Of a DNA stretch of 64,000 nt, positions 18,509 through 28,200 are shown one piece after another. The translations under genes and the position numbers were made by a program. This DNA is from Methylotenera versatilis 79 (GTDB lineage Bacteria; Pseudomonadota; Gammaproteobacteria; Burkholderiales; Methylophilaceae). The notes under the pieces were generated by a model, which saw only the letters and a program-made list of their open reading frames with translations, was not told the origin of the DNA and did not search any database. Within the stretch, counting starts at the first letter, position 1. Every line of letters begins with the position of its first letter. The stretch lies in assembly GCF_000384375.1 (NCBI RefSeq), contig NZ_ARVX01000001.1, forward strand, positions 1,736,001 through 1,800,000. Direction: 5' to 3'.

Positions 18509-20554
18509 TTAACTTAGGCTAGAAGGTTTTTTCCCAAGCATGGCGTGAATATTTGCCAAGCGCGATTTCCCGTGTTCTTTGCTGACGACTGGATCGTTAA
18601 ATGGATTACCAAAATGCTTTACATCGGCAGTCGGTAATTCGGCAATAAATCGGCTAGGTTCGCACATTTGAGTCTCGCCCGCACGTTTACGTTTTTTGCA
18701 CCATGAGATATTCAGCGATTTTTGCGCGCGCGTAATGCCTACATACATCAGGCGGCGTTCTTCTTCGATTTTTGTCGGGTCAACTAAGCCTAAATCGATA
18801 CTTTCGCGATGCGGCAAAATGCCTTCTTCTACGCCGATTAAAAACACATGACCAAACTCCAAGCCTTTGGCTGCATGTAAAGTAGATAATTTAACCGCAT
18901 CTGGTTCGCCATCTTCACGACCTTCAAGCATACTGATCAACGAAACCATTTGTGTGAGTTCCAGCAAGTTTTTGCCTTCAGTTTCATTGCCAAACTCGGT
19001 ATTAGCTTCACCTTTTTTAGTTAACCAAGCCACAAATTCCACTACGTTAGACCATTTACTTTCAGCTGCGCGTGGTTCTTCAGTGTCGTACAAAAACGCT
19101 TCATATTGAATGGTATTTAATAAATCGTTTAACACTTCACCGGCTGGGTCGCGCACGGCACGGCTTTGTATTTTTTGAATATATTGGCAGAAGTTGAGTA
19201 GATCATCTAATTGTTTTGCACCAACGTCACGCTGAAAGTCGCCTTCAAAAGCCGCGGCAAACAGTGACATTTTATGCGCGCTGGCATATTCACCCAAACG
19301 TTCAAGCGTGGTGTTGCCAATACCTTTCTTGGGCGTAGTCGCTGCTCGAATAAATGCTGGGTCATCATCTTCATTCGTGACCAAGCGTAAGTAGCTGACT
19401 AAATCTTTGATCTCAGCTTTGTCGAAAAATGATTGCCCGCCAGAGATGGTGTAGGGGATTTTTTGGTTGCGCAGATACTGCTCAAAAATTCGCGCTTGAT
19501 GATTACCACGATACAAAATCGCGTAATCCAGAAACTTGGTTCTGTTCTCAAATTTGTGTGCCTGTAGTTTCATCATCACCGATTCGGCTTCATGCTCTTC
19601 ACTTTGCGCAGCAGAAACTTGAATCATGTCGCCAGTGCCCAGCTCACTCCACAGCTTCTTTTCAAAAAGCTTGGGATTGTTGCTAATCACTTGGTTTGCG
19701 GCACGTAAGATGCGCACGGTAGAGCGATAATTCTGCTCTAACTTAATCACTTTTAAGCGTGAAAAATCGGTAGTCAATTGACGCAGATTTTCTACATCCG
19801 CACCACGCCAGCCATAAATCGCCTGGTCGTCATCACCCACTGCAGTAAATTGTCCGCGCACGCCAGTGAGCATTTTCACCAGTTTATATTGGCAAGCATT
19901 GGTATCTTGATATTCATCCACCAATAAATATTGCAACTTACGCTGCCATTTGTTTAACGCTTCTTCGTGCTGGTCAAATAGCTCAACTGGTAGTTTGATT
20001 AGATCATCAAAATCCACTGCTTGATAGGCGCGTAATGTTTGCTGATATAGTTGATACACCTTTGCGGCAGCGTGCGTCAGTTCTTCATCTGCAGTCGCTG
20101 CGGCTTGGTCTGGATTAATAAACGCGTTTTTCCATGCAGAGATCTGCCATTGTGTTTTACGTAATAATTGTTTGTCTGTGGTGGCTAAAATGTCCGCGAC
20201 GATTTTAAAACTATCGCTGGAATCTAAAATAGAAAATTGGGGTTTGTAGCCCAACAACGCAGATTCTGCACGCAGCATTTGCAGTCCGAGTGAATGGAAA
20301 GTCGCAATGGTTAAGCCTTTGGTAGATTTGCCGGCCATTAATTTACTCACACGCTCCTGCATCTCACGCGCGGCTTTGTTCGTAAAAGTAATCGCCGCGA
20401 TTTCTTTAGGCGAATAACCTGCTTCATCAATCAAAAAGCCGATTTTTTGCGTAATGACGCGGGTTTTTCCGCTGCCAGCGCCAGCTAATACCAGCAAAGG
20501 CCCATCAAGATATTTAACAGCTTCGCGTTGTGGTGAATTTAGACTATTTAGCAT
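18509..20554 (-). CDS. rep: ATP-dependent DNA helicase Rep
   Basis: A 681-residue superfamily 1A helicase very close to E. coli Rep (673 aa). It unwinds DNA 3'-5' and helps replication forks past bound proteins. Walker A is AGAGSGKT (24-31), followed by motif Ia ITFTNKAAREM, motif II DEYQDTN, motif III VGDDDQAIYGWRGA, motif IV LEQNYRS, motif V TLHAAKGLEF and motif VI VGITRAQ. The wording LYRGNHQARIFE, SGGQSFFDKAEIKDL and the tail ANIHAMLGKK match Rep rather than UvrD. The ATG at 20554 starts right before the conserved LNSPQREAV. It is transcribed toward the AsmA gene with about 285 bases between them. Confidence 0.93.
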   Translation of the reverse strand: MLNSLNSPQREAVKYLDGPLLVLAGAGSGKTRVITQKIGFLIDEAGYSPKEIAAITFTNKAAREMQERVSKLMAGKSTKGLTIATFHSLGLQMLRAESALLGYKPQFSILDSSDSFKIVADILATTDKQLLRKTQWQISAWKNAFINPDQAAATADEELTHAAAKVYQLYQQTLRAYQAVDFDDLIKLPVELFDQHEEALNKWQRKLQYLLVDEYQDTNACQYKLVKMLTGVRGQFTAVGDDDQAIYGWRGADVENLRQLTTDFSRLKVIKLEQNYRSTVRILRAANQVISNNPKLFEKKLWSELGTGDMIQVSAAQSEEHEAESVMMKLQAHKFENRTKFLDYAILYRGNHQARIFEQYLRNQKIPYTISGGQSFFDKAEIKDLVSYLRLVTNEDDDPAFIRAATTPKKGIGNTTLERLGEYASAHKMSLFAAAFEGDFQRDVGAKQLDDLLNFCQYIQKIQSRAVRDPAGEVLNDLLNTIQYEAFLYDTEEPRAAESKWSNVVEFVAWLTKKGEANTEFGNETEGKNLLELTQMVSLISMLEGREDGEPDAVKLSTLHAAKGLEFGHVFLIGVEEGILPHRESIDLGLVDPTKIEEERRLMYVGITRAQKSLNISWCKKRKRAGETQMCEPSRFIAELPTADVKHFGNPFNDPVVSKEHGKSRLANIHAMLGKKPSSLS

Positions 20555-20715
20555 GATTAAACAGGGTTAAAGGTGAATTTAGACGACTAAAATGCTCAAA
20601 AACGCATTGGGCGGGGTTATACTGGTGTGTATTGTCGCAACACAATATTTTAACTGTTAAATCAAAAGTCAGCGCTGTTTAATTCTATAAATATAATTTT
20701 AATACCTTAACTTTG

Positions 20716-21972
20716 ATGCCTAAATTTGATTTAAAAACCATTATCTTCATGTCAATGTTGCTTACCTTCATGTTGTCCATGTTGTTGGCCATTACACGTA
20801 ATCACCACAAAGAAGTACGCGGCCCAGGTTATTGGGCGGTAGGTAATTTGGTCGTTGGTTTAGGCATGGTGCTAGTGCTGATTCAGTTAGATACACCAAA
20901 ATTACTTTTCCTGCCTAGTTTGGCATTAATAGGAGCGGGTTTAGGGCTTTATTTAAACGGCATTCAAGCTTTTGTCGGTAAAACGCCCGATCATCGCATT
21001 CCAGTAGCATTGTTCATTTTACTGGTTGTGATTGATGTTTTTTTTGTGGTGTTGCAACAAAATTTACGCGTTGCAGTGTCATTAGGTGCACTGGTTTTTG
21101 CAGGCATTTACTTTGCTAGCGCACGCTCAACTTTCTCACGCGATGAAGGCATTATCGGCAATCTATTTTGGATTGCCTCCAGCTTATTCCTGCTAATGGC
21201 GCTATTTATGCTGGGCCGCGCGTTTGCTGCGGTTAAAGCAGATGTTGCGGTGTTCGACAACTATGCAATTTGGCCAGTCAATGCCTACACCTTTATGTTG
21301 GGTGCGGTTTCGCAGTTTTTTATCTCCAGCTTATTTGTTTTAATGTTGAGTTATCGCTTGAATCAGAATCTAGAGTCCATTGCGACGATAGACGGTTTAA
21401 CGGGCATATTAAACCGTCGCGGTTTAGAAGATTCTGCGTTAAAAATGCAAGGTATCTGTAAGCGAATCAATCTCAGTATGGGCGTTTTGCTGATTGATAT
21501 GGATCATTTTAAAAAAGTGAACGACAAACACGGGCATTTATTTGGTGATGATGTACTGCGACAGTTAACCAAAATTATTGCTGGTATTTTGCGCTCAGGC
21601 GATGTGTTAGGTCGCTACGGCGGCGAAGAGTTTTGTGTGTTTTTACCCAATACCACAGAGAAAGATGCCGCCGGTTTGGCTGAACGTATTCGTATTGGTG
21701 TGGAAAAATCCTTGCACACCATTCACCATAAAAACATTAAAGGCACTGTCAGTATCGGCGTGGCAGATTCTGTACGTGCAGGCTATGATTTTAAAGGATT
21801 AGTTGCCGCGGCAGATAGCGCGTTATATACCGCAAAAAATAGTGGTCGCAATAGAGTAGTCAGTTTTACCTCTATTACAAGAGACAGTGTTAGCAGAGAA
21901 AGTCATGTTAAAGAAAGTGTTTCTGGAGATAGTGCTGGCAAAGACAATATTGCCGCAGACAACATTACCTGA
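20716..21972 (+). CDS. Membrane-bound diguanylate cyclase (GGDEF protein) 1
   Basis: A 418-residue inner-membrane enzyme expected to make cyclic di-GMP from two GTP. I start it at the ATG at 20716; the codon before it is TTG. The first 215 residues contain about six to seven hydrophobic segments and serve as an unknown sensor. The GGDEF domain (about 222-380) has the active-site GGEEF at 302-306. An RxxD inhibitory site (Arg293-Asp296) sits five residues upstream, so product inhibition is expected. The tail (about 383-418) is a polar, repetitive Ser/Asp/Glu stretch. The protein is similar in layout to the cyclase at 22561, suggesting an old tandem duplication. Confidence 0.9.
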   Translation: MPKFDLKTIIFMSMLLTFMLSMLLAITRNHHKEVRGPGYWAVGNLVVGLGMVLVLIQLDTPKLLFLPSLALIGAGLGLYLNGIQAFVGKTPDHRIPVALFILLVVIDVFFVVLQQNLRVAVSLGALVFAGIYFASARSTFSRDEGIIGNLFWIASSLFLLMALFMLGRAFAAVKADVAVFDNYAIWPVNAYTFMLGAVSQFFISSLFVLMLSYRLNQNLESIATIDGLTGILNRRGLEDSALKMQGICKRINLSMGVLLIDMDHFKKVNDKHGHLFGDDVLRQLTKIIAGILRSGDVLGRYGGEEFCVFLPNTTEKDAAGLAERIRIGVEKSLHTIHHKNIKGTVSIGVADSVRAGYDFKGLVAAADSALYTAKNSGRNRVVSFTSITRDSVSRESHVKESVSGDSAGKDNIAADNIT

Positions 21973-22091
21973 GTAATAAACAAGTGAGCTGATATTTACT
22001 TATATCTTTTGTACTTTACCTATCATTTTGACTTACAAAACTTAACGCACAAAATGTGTGAAAAATATTACTTAAGAGAAGATATCTAAAC

Positions 22092-22400
22092 ATGCGATCA
22101 ACCAGAGCCAGTGCTGCGATAGACCGATTAAAACGCCGCAGTGGCAACGATAATTATTCAATGGCGATGACTAGTAATGGATTATTTAGTCTTGTGCTTG
22201 CTGCCTCAGATGAGGCTGTTGCCAATCGAGCTGAAAATGCCGCATCAAACAATAAACCAAGCCGTTTATGTGAGCCGATGCAGATGGATGATTTTGTTAT
22301 TTTTGTAAATGCTTATGGCCCGCAAACGCCCAAGCGCGTGAGTAAAATAGATGTCGCGTTTAATCAACAACTCGCAAAAAGTAGAAGTAAAAGTCATTAA
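22092..22400 (+). CDS. Small hypothetical protein between two diguanylate cyclases
   Basis: A 102-residue polar, basic protein with no signal peptide or membrane segment. AAGAGAAG lies about ten bases before its ATG, supporting translation. I do not recognise it. Its N-terminus is Arg/Lys-rich (RLKRRSG), the middle has a hydrophobic FSLVLAAS stretch, and the C-terminus ends in a Lys/Arg/Ser tail. Its place between two GGDEF genes on the same strand suggests a possible link with that signalling, but this is only context. Confidence 0.55.
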   Translation: MRSTRASAAIDRLKRRSGNDNYSMAMTSNGLFSLVLAASDEAVANRAENAASNNKPSRLCEPMQMDDFVIFVNAYGPQTPKRVSKIDVAFNQQLAKSRSKSH

Positions 22401-22466
22401 CAAAAGTTTAATGAACAGTCGTTCAGTCATCATTAATTCGCACTAAGCACATCTGGTGTAAGTGAT

Positions 22467-22482
22467 TGGCACATAAAGTGCT
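22467..22482 (+). promoter_or_regulatory. Possible sigma-54 promoter before the second diguanylate cyclase
   Basis: TGGCACATAAAGTGCT aligns with the -24/-12 consensus TGGCACGNNNNTTGCW with the correct GG-to-GC spacing and only two mismatches at the positions shown. Transcription would start near 22493, leaving a 68-base leader before the ATG. The same bases also form a small inverted repeat (GCAC-ATAAA-GTGC), so another explanation is possible. Confidence 0.4.
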
Positions 22483-22560
22483 AATTTTTTACAAGTAGTT
22501 AATATTTGAATGTGCATATATAGCTATTGTTGTTATAGCTATTATTAAGGGGGACAAACG

Positions 22561-23730
22561 ATGATGTTTGCATGGCTAGAATTTCGCACCATGTTATTCA
22601 TGACTGGCTTACTCGCAGTCGCATTATCACTATTGTTGTTAGCGATCAACTCGCGTACAGCCATTCTTACAGGCTTAAAAGAGTGGGTTTGCGCCAATTT
22701 GTTGATAGGCGGCGCCATCATCACTTTCACGCTTATTATCTTGCCGCTCAATTTTCGCGCGGTGATTGGCGGATTTTTCATCGTTGCAGGCTTAGGCTTA
22801 TATTTCATTGCCATTCGCATCTTTGATAAGCGCCCAATCGCTTGGCGCAACATTCGATACGCGTTATTAGCCTACATTTTTGTCAAAATTTGCATCACGC
22901 TATTATCCCAAAACGAATATGCCTTAGTTGTATTTGATACGGCACTTTGTATGGTGCTCACCGCTGCTAGTGCATTGTATCTATTGAAATATTCCAGCCA
23001 GAATCATTCAGCCGAATATCGCTTCACAGGCGCTTTCTTTATTATTTTCACTGCCATTACACTGGTTCGATTTTATAGACTGTGCGCTAACAACGCCGCG
23101 CCAGTAGAGCATTTAACTGAATGGACGCTTAATCAAGTGACATTTTTGGGTTGTATGTTAAGTGTGTTGGCGATTAACTTTGGTTTTATTGCGATGGTGA
23201 ATGCAAAATTGGCAGAATTGCTTGCGCATACGGCCGGACACGATTGGCTGACTGGTGTGATGAATCGTGGAAATTTAGAGAAATGTGCGGAATTATTGAC
23301 ACTTAAAACGGTTAAATATAAACAAACGCAGGCCATGTTGTTAATGGATTTGGATCACTTCAAAGTGATTAACGATACTTACGGCCATTTATTTGGCGAT
23401 GAAGTCATTCAAACGTTTGCTCGATTAGCGCAAGATAATATGCGCGATGAAGATTTATTGGGCCGTTATGGTGGCGAAGAATTCTGCATCATCATGCCAA
23501 ATTCGAGTGAAAAAGAGGCGTTGATTGTCGCAGAACGCATCCGTCAAAAATATGAGAGTATGACTATTATGTTCGACGGGAAGTCGGTTAAATGCACTGT
23601 CAGCGCGGGTGTGTGCGATTCTAGTCAACTGGGCAGCGAATTTAAACGCATGTTTTCAGGCGCAGATGAGTCTTTATATGCGGCTAAAAATGCAGGCAGA
23701 AATAGAGTCGTTTCGCACTCAAGTTTGTAA
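22561..23730 (+). CDS. Membrane-bound diguanylate cyclase (GGDEF protein) 2
   Basis: A 389-residue cyclic di-GMP synthase. The ATG at 22561 is preceded by a strong GGGGG-type ribosome site, AAGGGGGACAAACG. Residues 10-215 contain about six membrane segments. The catalytic domain (about 222-389) has MDLDHFKVIND, GGEEF at 304-308 and an RxxD inhibitory site at 295-298 (RDED), so it should be active and feedback-inhibited. Its layout, length and wording (HLFGDEV, GRYGGEEFCI, AAKNAGRNRVV) parallel the cyclase at 20716. Confidence 0.9.
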   Translation: MMFAWLEFRTMLFMTGLLAVALSLLLLAINSRTAILTGLKEWVCANLLIGGAIITFTLIILPLNFRAVIGGFFIVAGLGLYFIAIRIFDKRPIAWRNIRYALLAYIFVKICITLLSQNEYALVVFDTALCMVLTAASALYLLKYSSQNHSAEYRFTGAFFIIFTAITLVRFYRLCANNAAPVEHLTEWTLNQVTFLGCMLSVLAINFGFIAMVNAKLAELLAHTAGHDWLTGVMNRGNLEKCAELLTLKTVKYKQTQAMLLMDLDHFKVINDTYGHLFGDEVIQTFARLAQDNMRDEDLLGRYGGEEFCIIMPNSSEKEALIVAERIRQKYESMTIMFDGKSVKCTVSAGVCDSSQLGSEFKRMFSGADESLYAAKNAGRNRVVSHSSL

Positions 23731-23931
23731 TGGTTTTTGTGCGACATTAATTGGTTTTTTTAAGGTGTTAAGTACGGCTTTAGTTAAGTAGAGAATCAAG
23801 CGATTTTTAAGTGGGGAATTTTCAAAGTTAACACAATAATTGGTATAGAAATTGCTGTTATTCCTTTAACGTTAAATGCTTAACTAAAATAGGATAGATC
23901 ATTAATTCACACTAATGACTAAAAACTCGCC

Positions 23932-25173
23932 ATGATTGAAAAGCTGAATAAAACCACCATTTGCAGCATTGTTTTTTTGGATATTATCGATTATTCAAAA
24001 AAGTCTGTTTCTGAGCAAATTGACATTAAAAATCAATTTAATCAGTTGATTAATCACTCGCTGAAAGATGTGGATGAGAATGAGCGGATTATTTTAGATA
24101 CTGGCGATGGTGCGGCAATCGCGCACATGGGTTCACCAGAAGACGCTTTGTTTGTATCGCTGAGCATTCGCGATGAGGTTTTGAAAAGTAATATTTTAAG
24201 CTCTATGCCGTTATACGTGCGCTTTGGCATTAATTTAGGCCCTGTGCGTTTGGTCAGCGATATCAATGGTCAGCCTAATATCATCGGTGATGGCATCAAC
24301 GTAGCGCAACGTATTATGAGCTTTGCCAAGCCTAATCAAGTGGTGGTTTCGCGTTCCTATTACGATGTCACTTCGCGTCTCACGCAAGAAATTTCACAGA
24401 TGTTTGATTATTCTGGCATTAAAAATGACAAACATATGCGAGAGCATGAGATTTATGCGGTGCGATTATTGAAAGAAGTTGCACCAATCGAAGTAACACC
24501 AATTAAAGCAGTCAGCCTTAAGGCAACGAGTTATCTAGAACCGATTCAGCATTTTTTCAAGCGTATCAATTGGAAATATGTGGCATTGTCTTTGCCAGCG
24601 ATATTGACCTCGGTTTTGGTGATTAAGTCCGCTGCATCGCCTTCAGAGCCAATGATTACTTTGCAAAAATCTACGGCATCGACCGCACAGTCACAGACCG
24701 TGGCAACGCCAATTCAACAGAGTTCGACACTTTTAACACCAAATGAAACGCTTGTAAAAAAGCCTGTTAATAGCAATATTCAGTTAGCTAATTACGCGGT
24801 TGATAAAAGTAAAGCTGAAAAATCACTGGACGAAAAAGTTGCTGATAGAAAAATTGATATAACCCAGCCAACTGAAATTCAGCTTGATAAAACTTTGCCG
24901 GATAATAAAAAAGCAGATAAAAAAATAGCTAAAAAATCCACTAGCAAAAAATCAGTTAAAAAGTCAGTGAACGAATTGCCTTCAGAATTTAGCGCGCCAG
25001 ATAGTAATAAAGCACAACAGTCCAATACAGTGGCACAAGCGGCAGCACCACAAATCGCAGTTGATACGCCAACTACACAAAAATCAGGCTGGAAAACCTT
25101 TACTGATAGCGTTAAACAAGGCCAAGACCGTGCTTGCACGCAGGCAGAAATTACGATGAATCAATGTCATTAG
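23932..25173 (+). CDS. Membrane-anchored class III nucleotide cyclase-domain protein
   Basis: A 413-residue protein with an N-terminal class III cyclase homology domain (about 10-180), one membrane segment (about 214-232) and a long polar tail. The metal aspartates appear to be Asp17 (FLDIIDYS) and Asp59 (TGDG), and the transition-state pair is Asn123/Arg127 (GINVAQR), so catalysis looks possible. By my alignment the usual adenine-specifying lysine is Leu55 and its partner is Asn116, so the substrate cannot be predicted. The tail is Lys/Ala/Ser-rich (KKADKKIAKKSTSKK) and ends with two cysteines (RACTQAE, NQCH). It probably lies outside the cytoplasm, unless the helix is inverted. Confidence 0.8.
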   Translation: MIEKLNKTTICSIVFLDIIDYSKKSVSEQIDIKNQFNQLINHSLKDVDENERIILDTGDGAAIAHMGSPEDALFVSLSIRDEVLKSNILSSMPLYVRFGINLGPVRLVSDINGQPNIIGDGINVAQRIMSFAKPNQVVVSRSYYDVTSRLTQEISQMFDYSGIKNDKHMREHEIYAVRLLKEVAPIEVTPIKAVSLKATSYLEPIQHFFKRINWKYVALSLPAILTSVLVIKSAASPSEPMITLQKSTASTAQSQTVATPIQQSSTLLTPNETLVKKPVNSNIQLANYAVDKSKAEKSLDEKVADRKIDITQPTEIQLDKTLPDNKKADKKIAKKSTSKKSVKKSVNELPSEFSAPDSNKAQQSNTVAQAAAPQIAVDTPTTQKSGWKTFTDSVKQGQDRACTQAEITMNQCH

Positions 25174-25194
25174 ATTAATATCATTCGTTTGCTT

Positions 25195-25224
25195 ATCTGA
25201 TGTATCGAATCCGATACATCAGAT
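25195..25224. terminator. Hairpin between convergent cyclase and czcA genes
   Basis: A perfect 13-bp stem (25195-25207 with 25212-25224) has a four-base loop. No long T tract follows on either strand, so it is a weak intrinsic terminator at best, but its place between two converging gene ends fits a shared transcription stop. Confidence 0.6.
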
Positions 25225-25252
25225 AATTGTGAGTTAACTAGTTTCAGAGCTA

Positions 25253-28200
25253 CTAATCTTGAGTTCGATAAAACAATCGATATAAAACTGGTAATACCAG
25301 TAAAGTTAACAGTGTCGATGACCAGATTCCGCCAATTACCACTGTCGCCAAAGGTCGTTGTACTTCGGCGCCAGTTCCTGTAGCGATTGCCATTGGCACA
25401 AAACCTAACGATGCCACAAGCGCAGTAATCAAAATAGGGCGTAATCGACTGATACTGCCTTGCTGAATCGCCGCATCAATGGGCTTGCCATCCGCAATCA
25501 ACTGGCGAATAAAGCTGATCATCACTAAACCATTCAACACCGCCACGCCAGATAAGGCGATAAAGCCGACACCTGCGGAAATCGACAAAGGTAAATCTCG
25601 CAGCCACAACATCAGCAAGCCACCTGTTAGCGCAAACGGGATGCCTGTAAAAACAATTAAGCCGTCTTTGATATTGTTGAACATGGCATACAACAATATA
25701 AATACCAGCAATAAAGCCAATGGTACGACTAGCTGCAAGCGTTGGCTGGCAGATTGTAATTGCTCAAACATGCCGCCCCAATTTATCCAATAACCAGTGG
25801 GTATTTTGACTTCCTCGCCGATACGTTTTTGCGCTTCTGCTACATAGCTGCCAATATCGCGGTCGCGTACATTAGCGGTAATCACAACATTGCGCTTGCC
25901 ATTTTCGCGGCTAAATTGGTTGGCGCCATGTGCAATATCTATGCTGGCGACTTCGCCCAATTGTAAATAAACAGGTGCATTGCTATTGCTGGCGATTTTA
26001 ATCGGCAAGCGTTTGAACGCTTCAATATCGGCTCTGGTTTCATCATCCAGGCGCACCACGATATCAAACCGTTTGTCGCCTTCAAACAAAGTGCCTGTTT
26101 CGCGTCCGTTCATGGCGATAGAAATGGCATCTTGCACATCAGCTACATTTACGCCTAAACGTGCTATTTTCTGGCGGTCGATATTCACAGTTAAAATTGG
26201 CAAGCCAGTCGTTTGTTCTACCTTAACGTCTTCACCGCCTTGAATAGTAGCCAGCACTTTTGCAATTTCTTCAGCCGATTCATGCATGACTGCCATATCG
26301 TCACCAAACACTTTTACGGCAACATCACTGCGCACGCCTGAAATCAATTCATTAAAGCGCATTTGAATGGGTTGCGTAAACTCGTAATTATTGCCTGGCA
26401 CATGCGCAACTGCTTTTTGCATCTGGGCGACTAATTGATTTTTGGTTAAGCTTGGATTCGGCCATTCAGCGCGGGGTTTAAGCATCACAAAATTATCTGC
26501 CACGCTTGGCGGCATCGGGTCGCTGGCAATTTCAGCGGTGCCCAATTTGGCAAATATCCTGTCTACCTGTGGAAAACCTTTAATCGTATGTTCCAGCTCT
26601 TTTTGCATTTCCACTGCTTGGCTCAAACTGGTGCCGGGAATTCGTAATGCATGCAGCGCAATATCGCCTTCATTTAAGCTTGGCACAAATTCGCTGCCCA
26701 TGCGACTGGCTAATAAACCGCTTAATAGCACAGAAACAATAGCGATTGTGATAACTAATGCCTTATTCGTCATTGCCCATTGCAAGATGGGTGAGTATGC
26801 TTTTTTTACCCATCCTATTAACGGTTGTTCTGTTTCTTTTACTTTGCCATTAATGAATAAGGCGACTGCGGCAGGAATAAAAGTCACCGATAACAACATT
26901 GCGCCTACCAAAGCAATCACCACAGTAAATGCCATCGGGTGAAACATTTTGCCTTCCACACCGGTTAACGCAAAAATAGGCAGATAAACGGCCATAATGA
27001 TTAATTGCCCAAATATCAGCGGTTTTTTCGCTTCCTGCGCAGCGGTGAATATTTCCTCAAATCGTTCGGATTGGCTCAGTGTTCGGCCCAGTTTTGTTTG
27101 GGCATGTGCAAGGCGACGCATACAATTTTCTACAATCACAACGGCGCCATCGATAATAATGCCAAAATCCAAAGCACCTAAACTCATTAAATTTGCACTG
27201 ACTTTGCCAGTTAACATGCCAGAAAACGTGAAAAGCATGGAAAGTGGAATCACCAGCATGGTAATGATGGCGGCACGCATATTACCTAAAAAGATAAACA
27301 ATACGGCAATCACCAGCAATGCGCCTTCCAGCAAATTGGTTTTAACCGTATGGATGGCTTTGTCGATTAAAGTCGTTCGGTCATAAACAGTTTTGGCGAC
27401 AATGCCAGTAGGTAAGGTCTGGTTGATTTTTTGTAATTGCGCCTCAACCGCCGCAGAAACCGTGCGACTATTTTCGCCTGTGAGCATATACACCGTGCCT
27501 AAAACGACTTCTTGCCCATTTTCAGTGGCGGCACCATCGCGTGATTCATTACCGATGATCACTTCCGCTACATCTTTCACGCGCACAGGCACACCAGATT
27601 TCGCATCGACGACAATATTGCCAATATCATCCAGATTGTTGACTTGCCCTGGCACGCGAATCAAATATTGCTCGCCAGATTTTTCAATATAACCAGCGCC
27701 AATATTGGCATTGTTTTTTTCTAATGCATTAACTAGGTCATTTAAAGATAAGCCTCTAGCGATTAAACTATCGGTTTGCGGCGCTACTTGATATTGCTTA
27801 ACGTAACCACCAACGGTATTAATATCGTTCACACCAGGCACATTGCGCAATTGCGGTTTGACAATCCAATCTTGCACTTCACGCAAATCCATTGGACTGT
27901 AAGGCGTGCCGTCGGCTTTTAATGCACCTTCTTTGGCCTCAACTGTCCACATAAAAATCTCGCCCAAACCTGTAGAAGTAGGTCCCAGTTTCGGCAGAAT
28001 ACCTGCGGGCAATTGTTCTTTTGCTTGATTGATGCGCTCATTCACCAATTGCCGTGCAAAGTAAATATCCGTCCCTTCTTTGAAAACGACGGTCACCTGT
28101 GACAAGCCATAGCGCGAGATTGAGCGGGTTTGATCCAATTTAGGCAAGCCGGCCATGGCGACTTCAATCGGGTAAGTGATACGTTGTTCTGTTTCCAGCG

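Noticed and set aside
23932-25173. Pycsar anti-phage system
   Set aside because: The cyclase has unusual substrate residues, but no adjacent cyclic-nucleotide-binding effector (TM or TIR) is present, and the membrane tail does not fit PycC.
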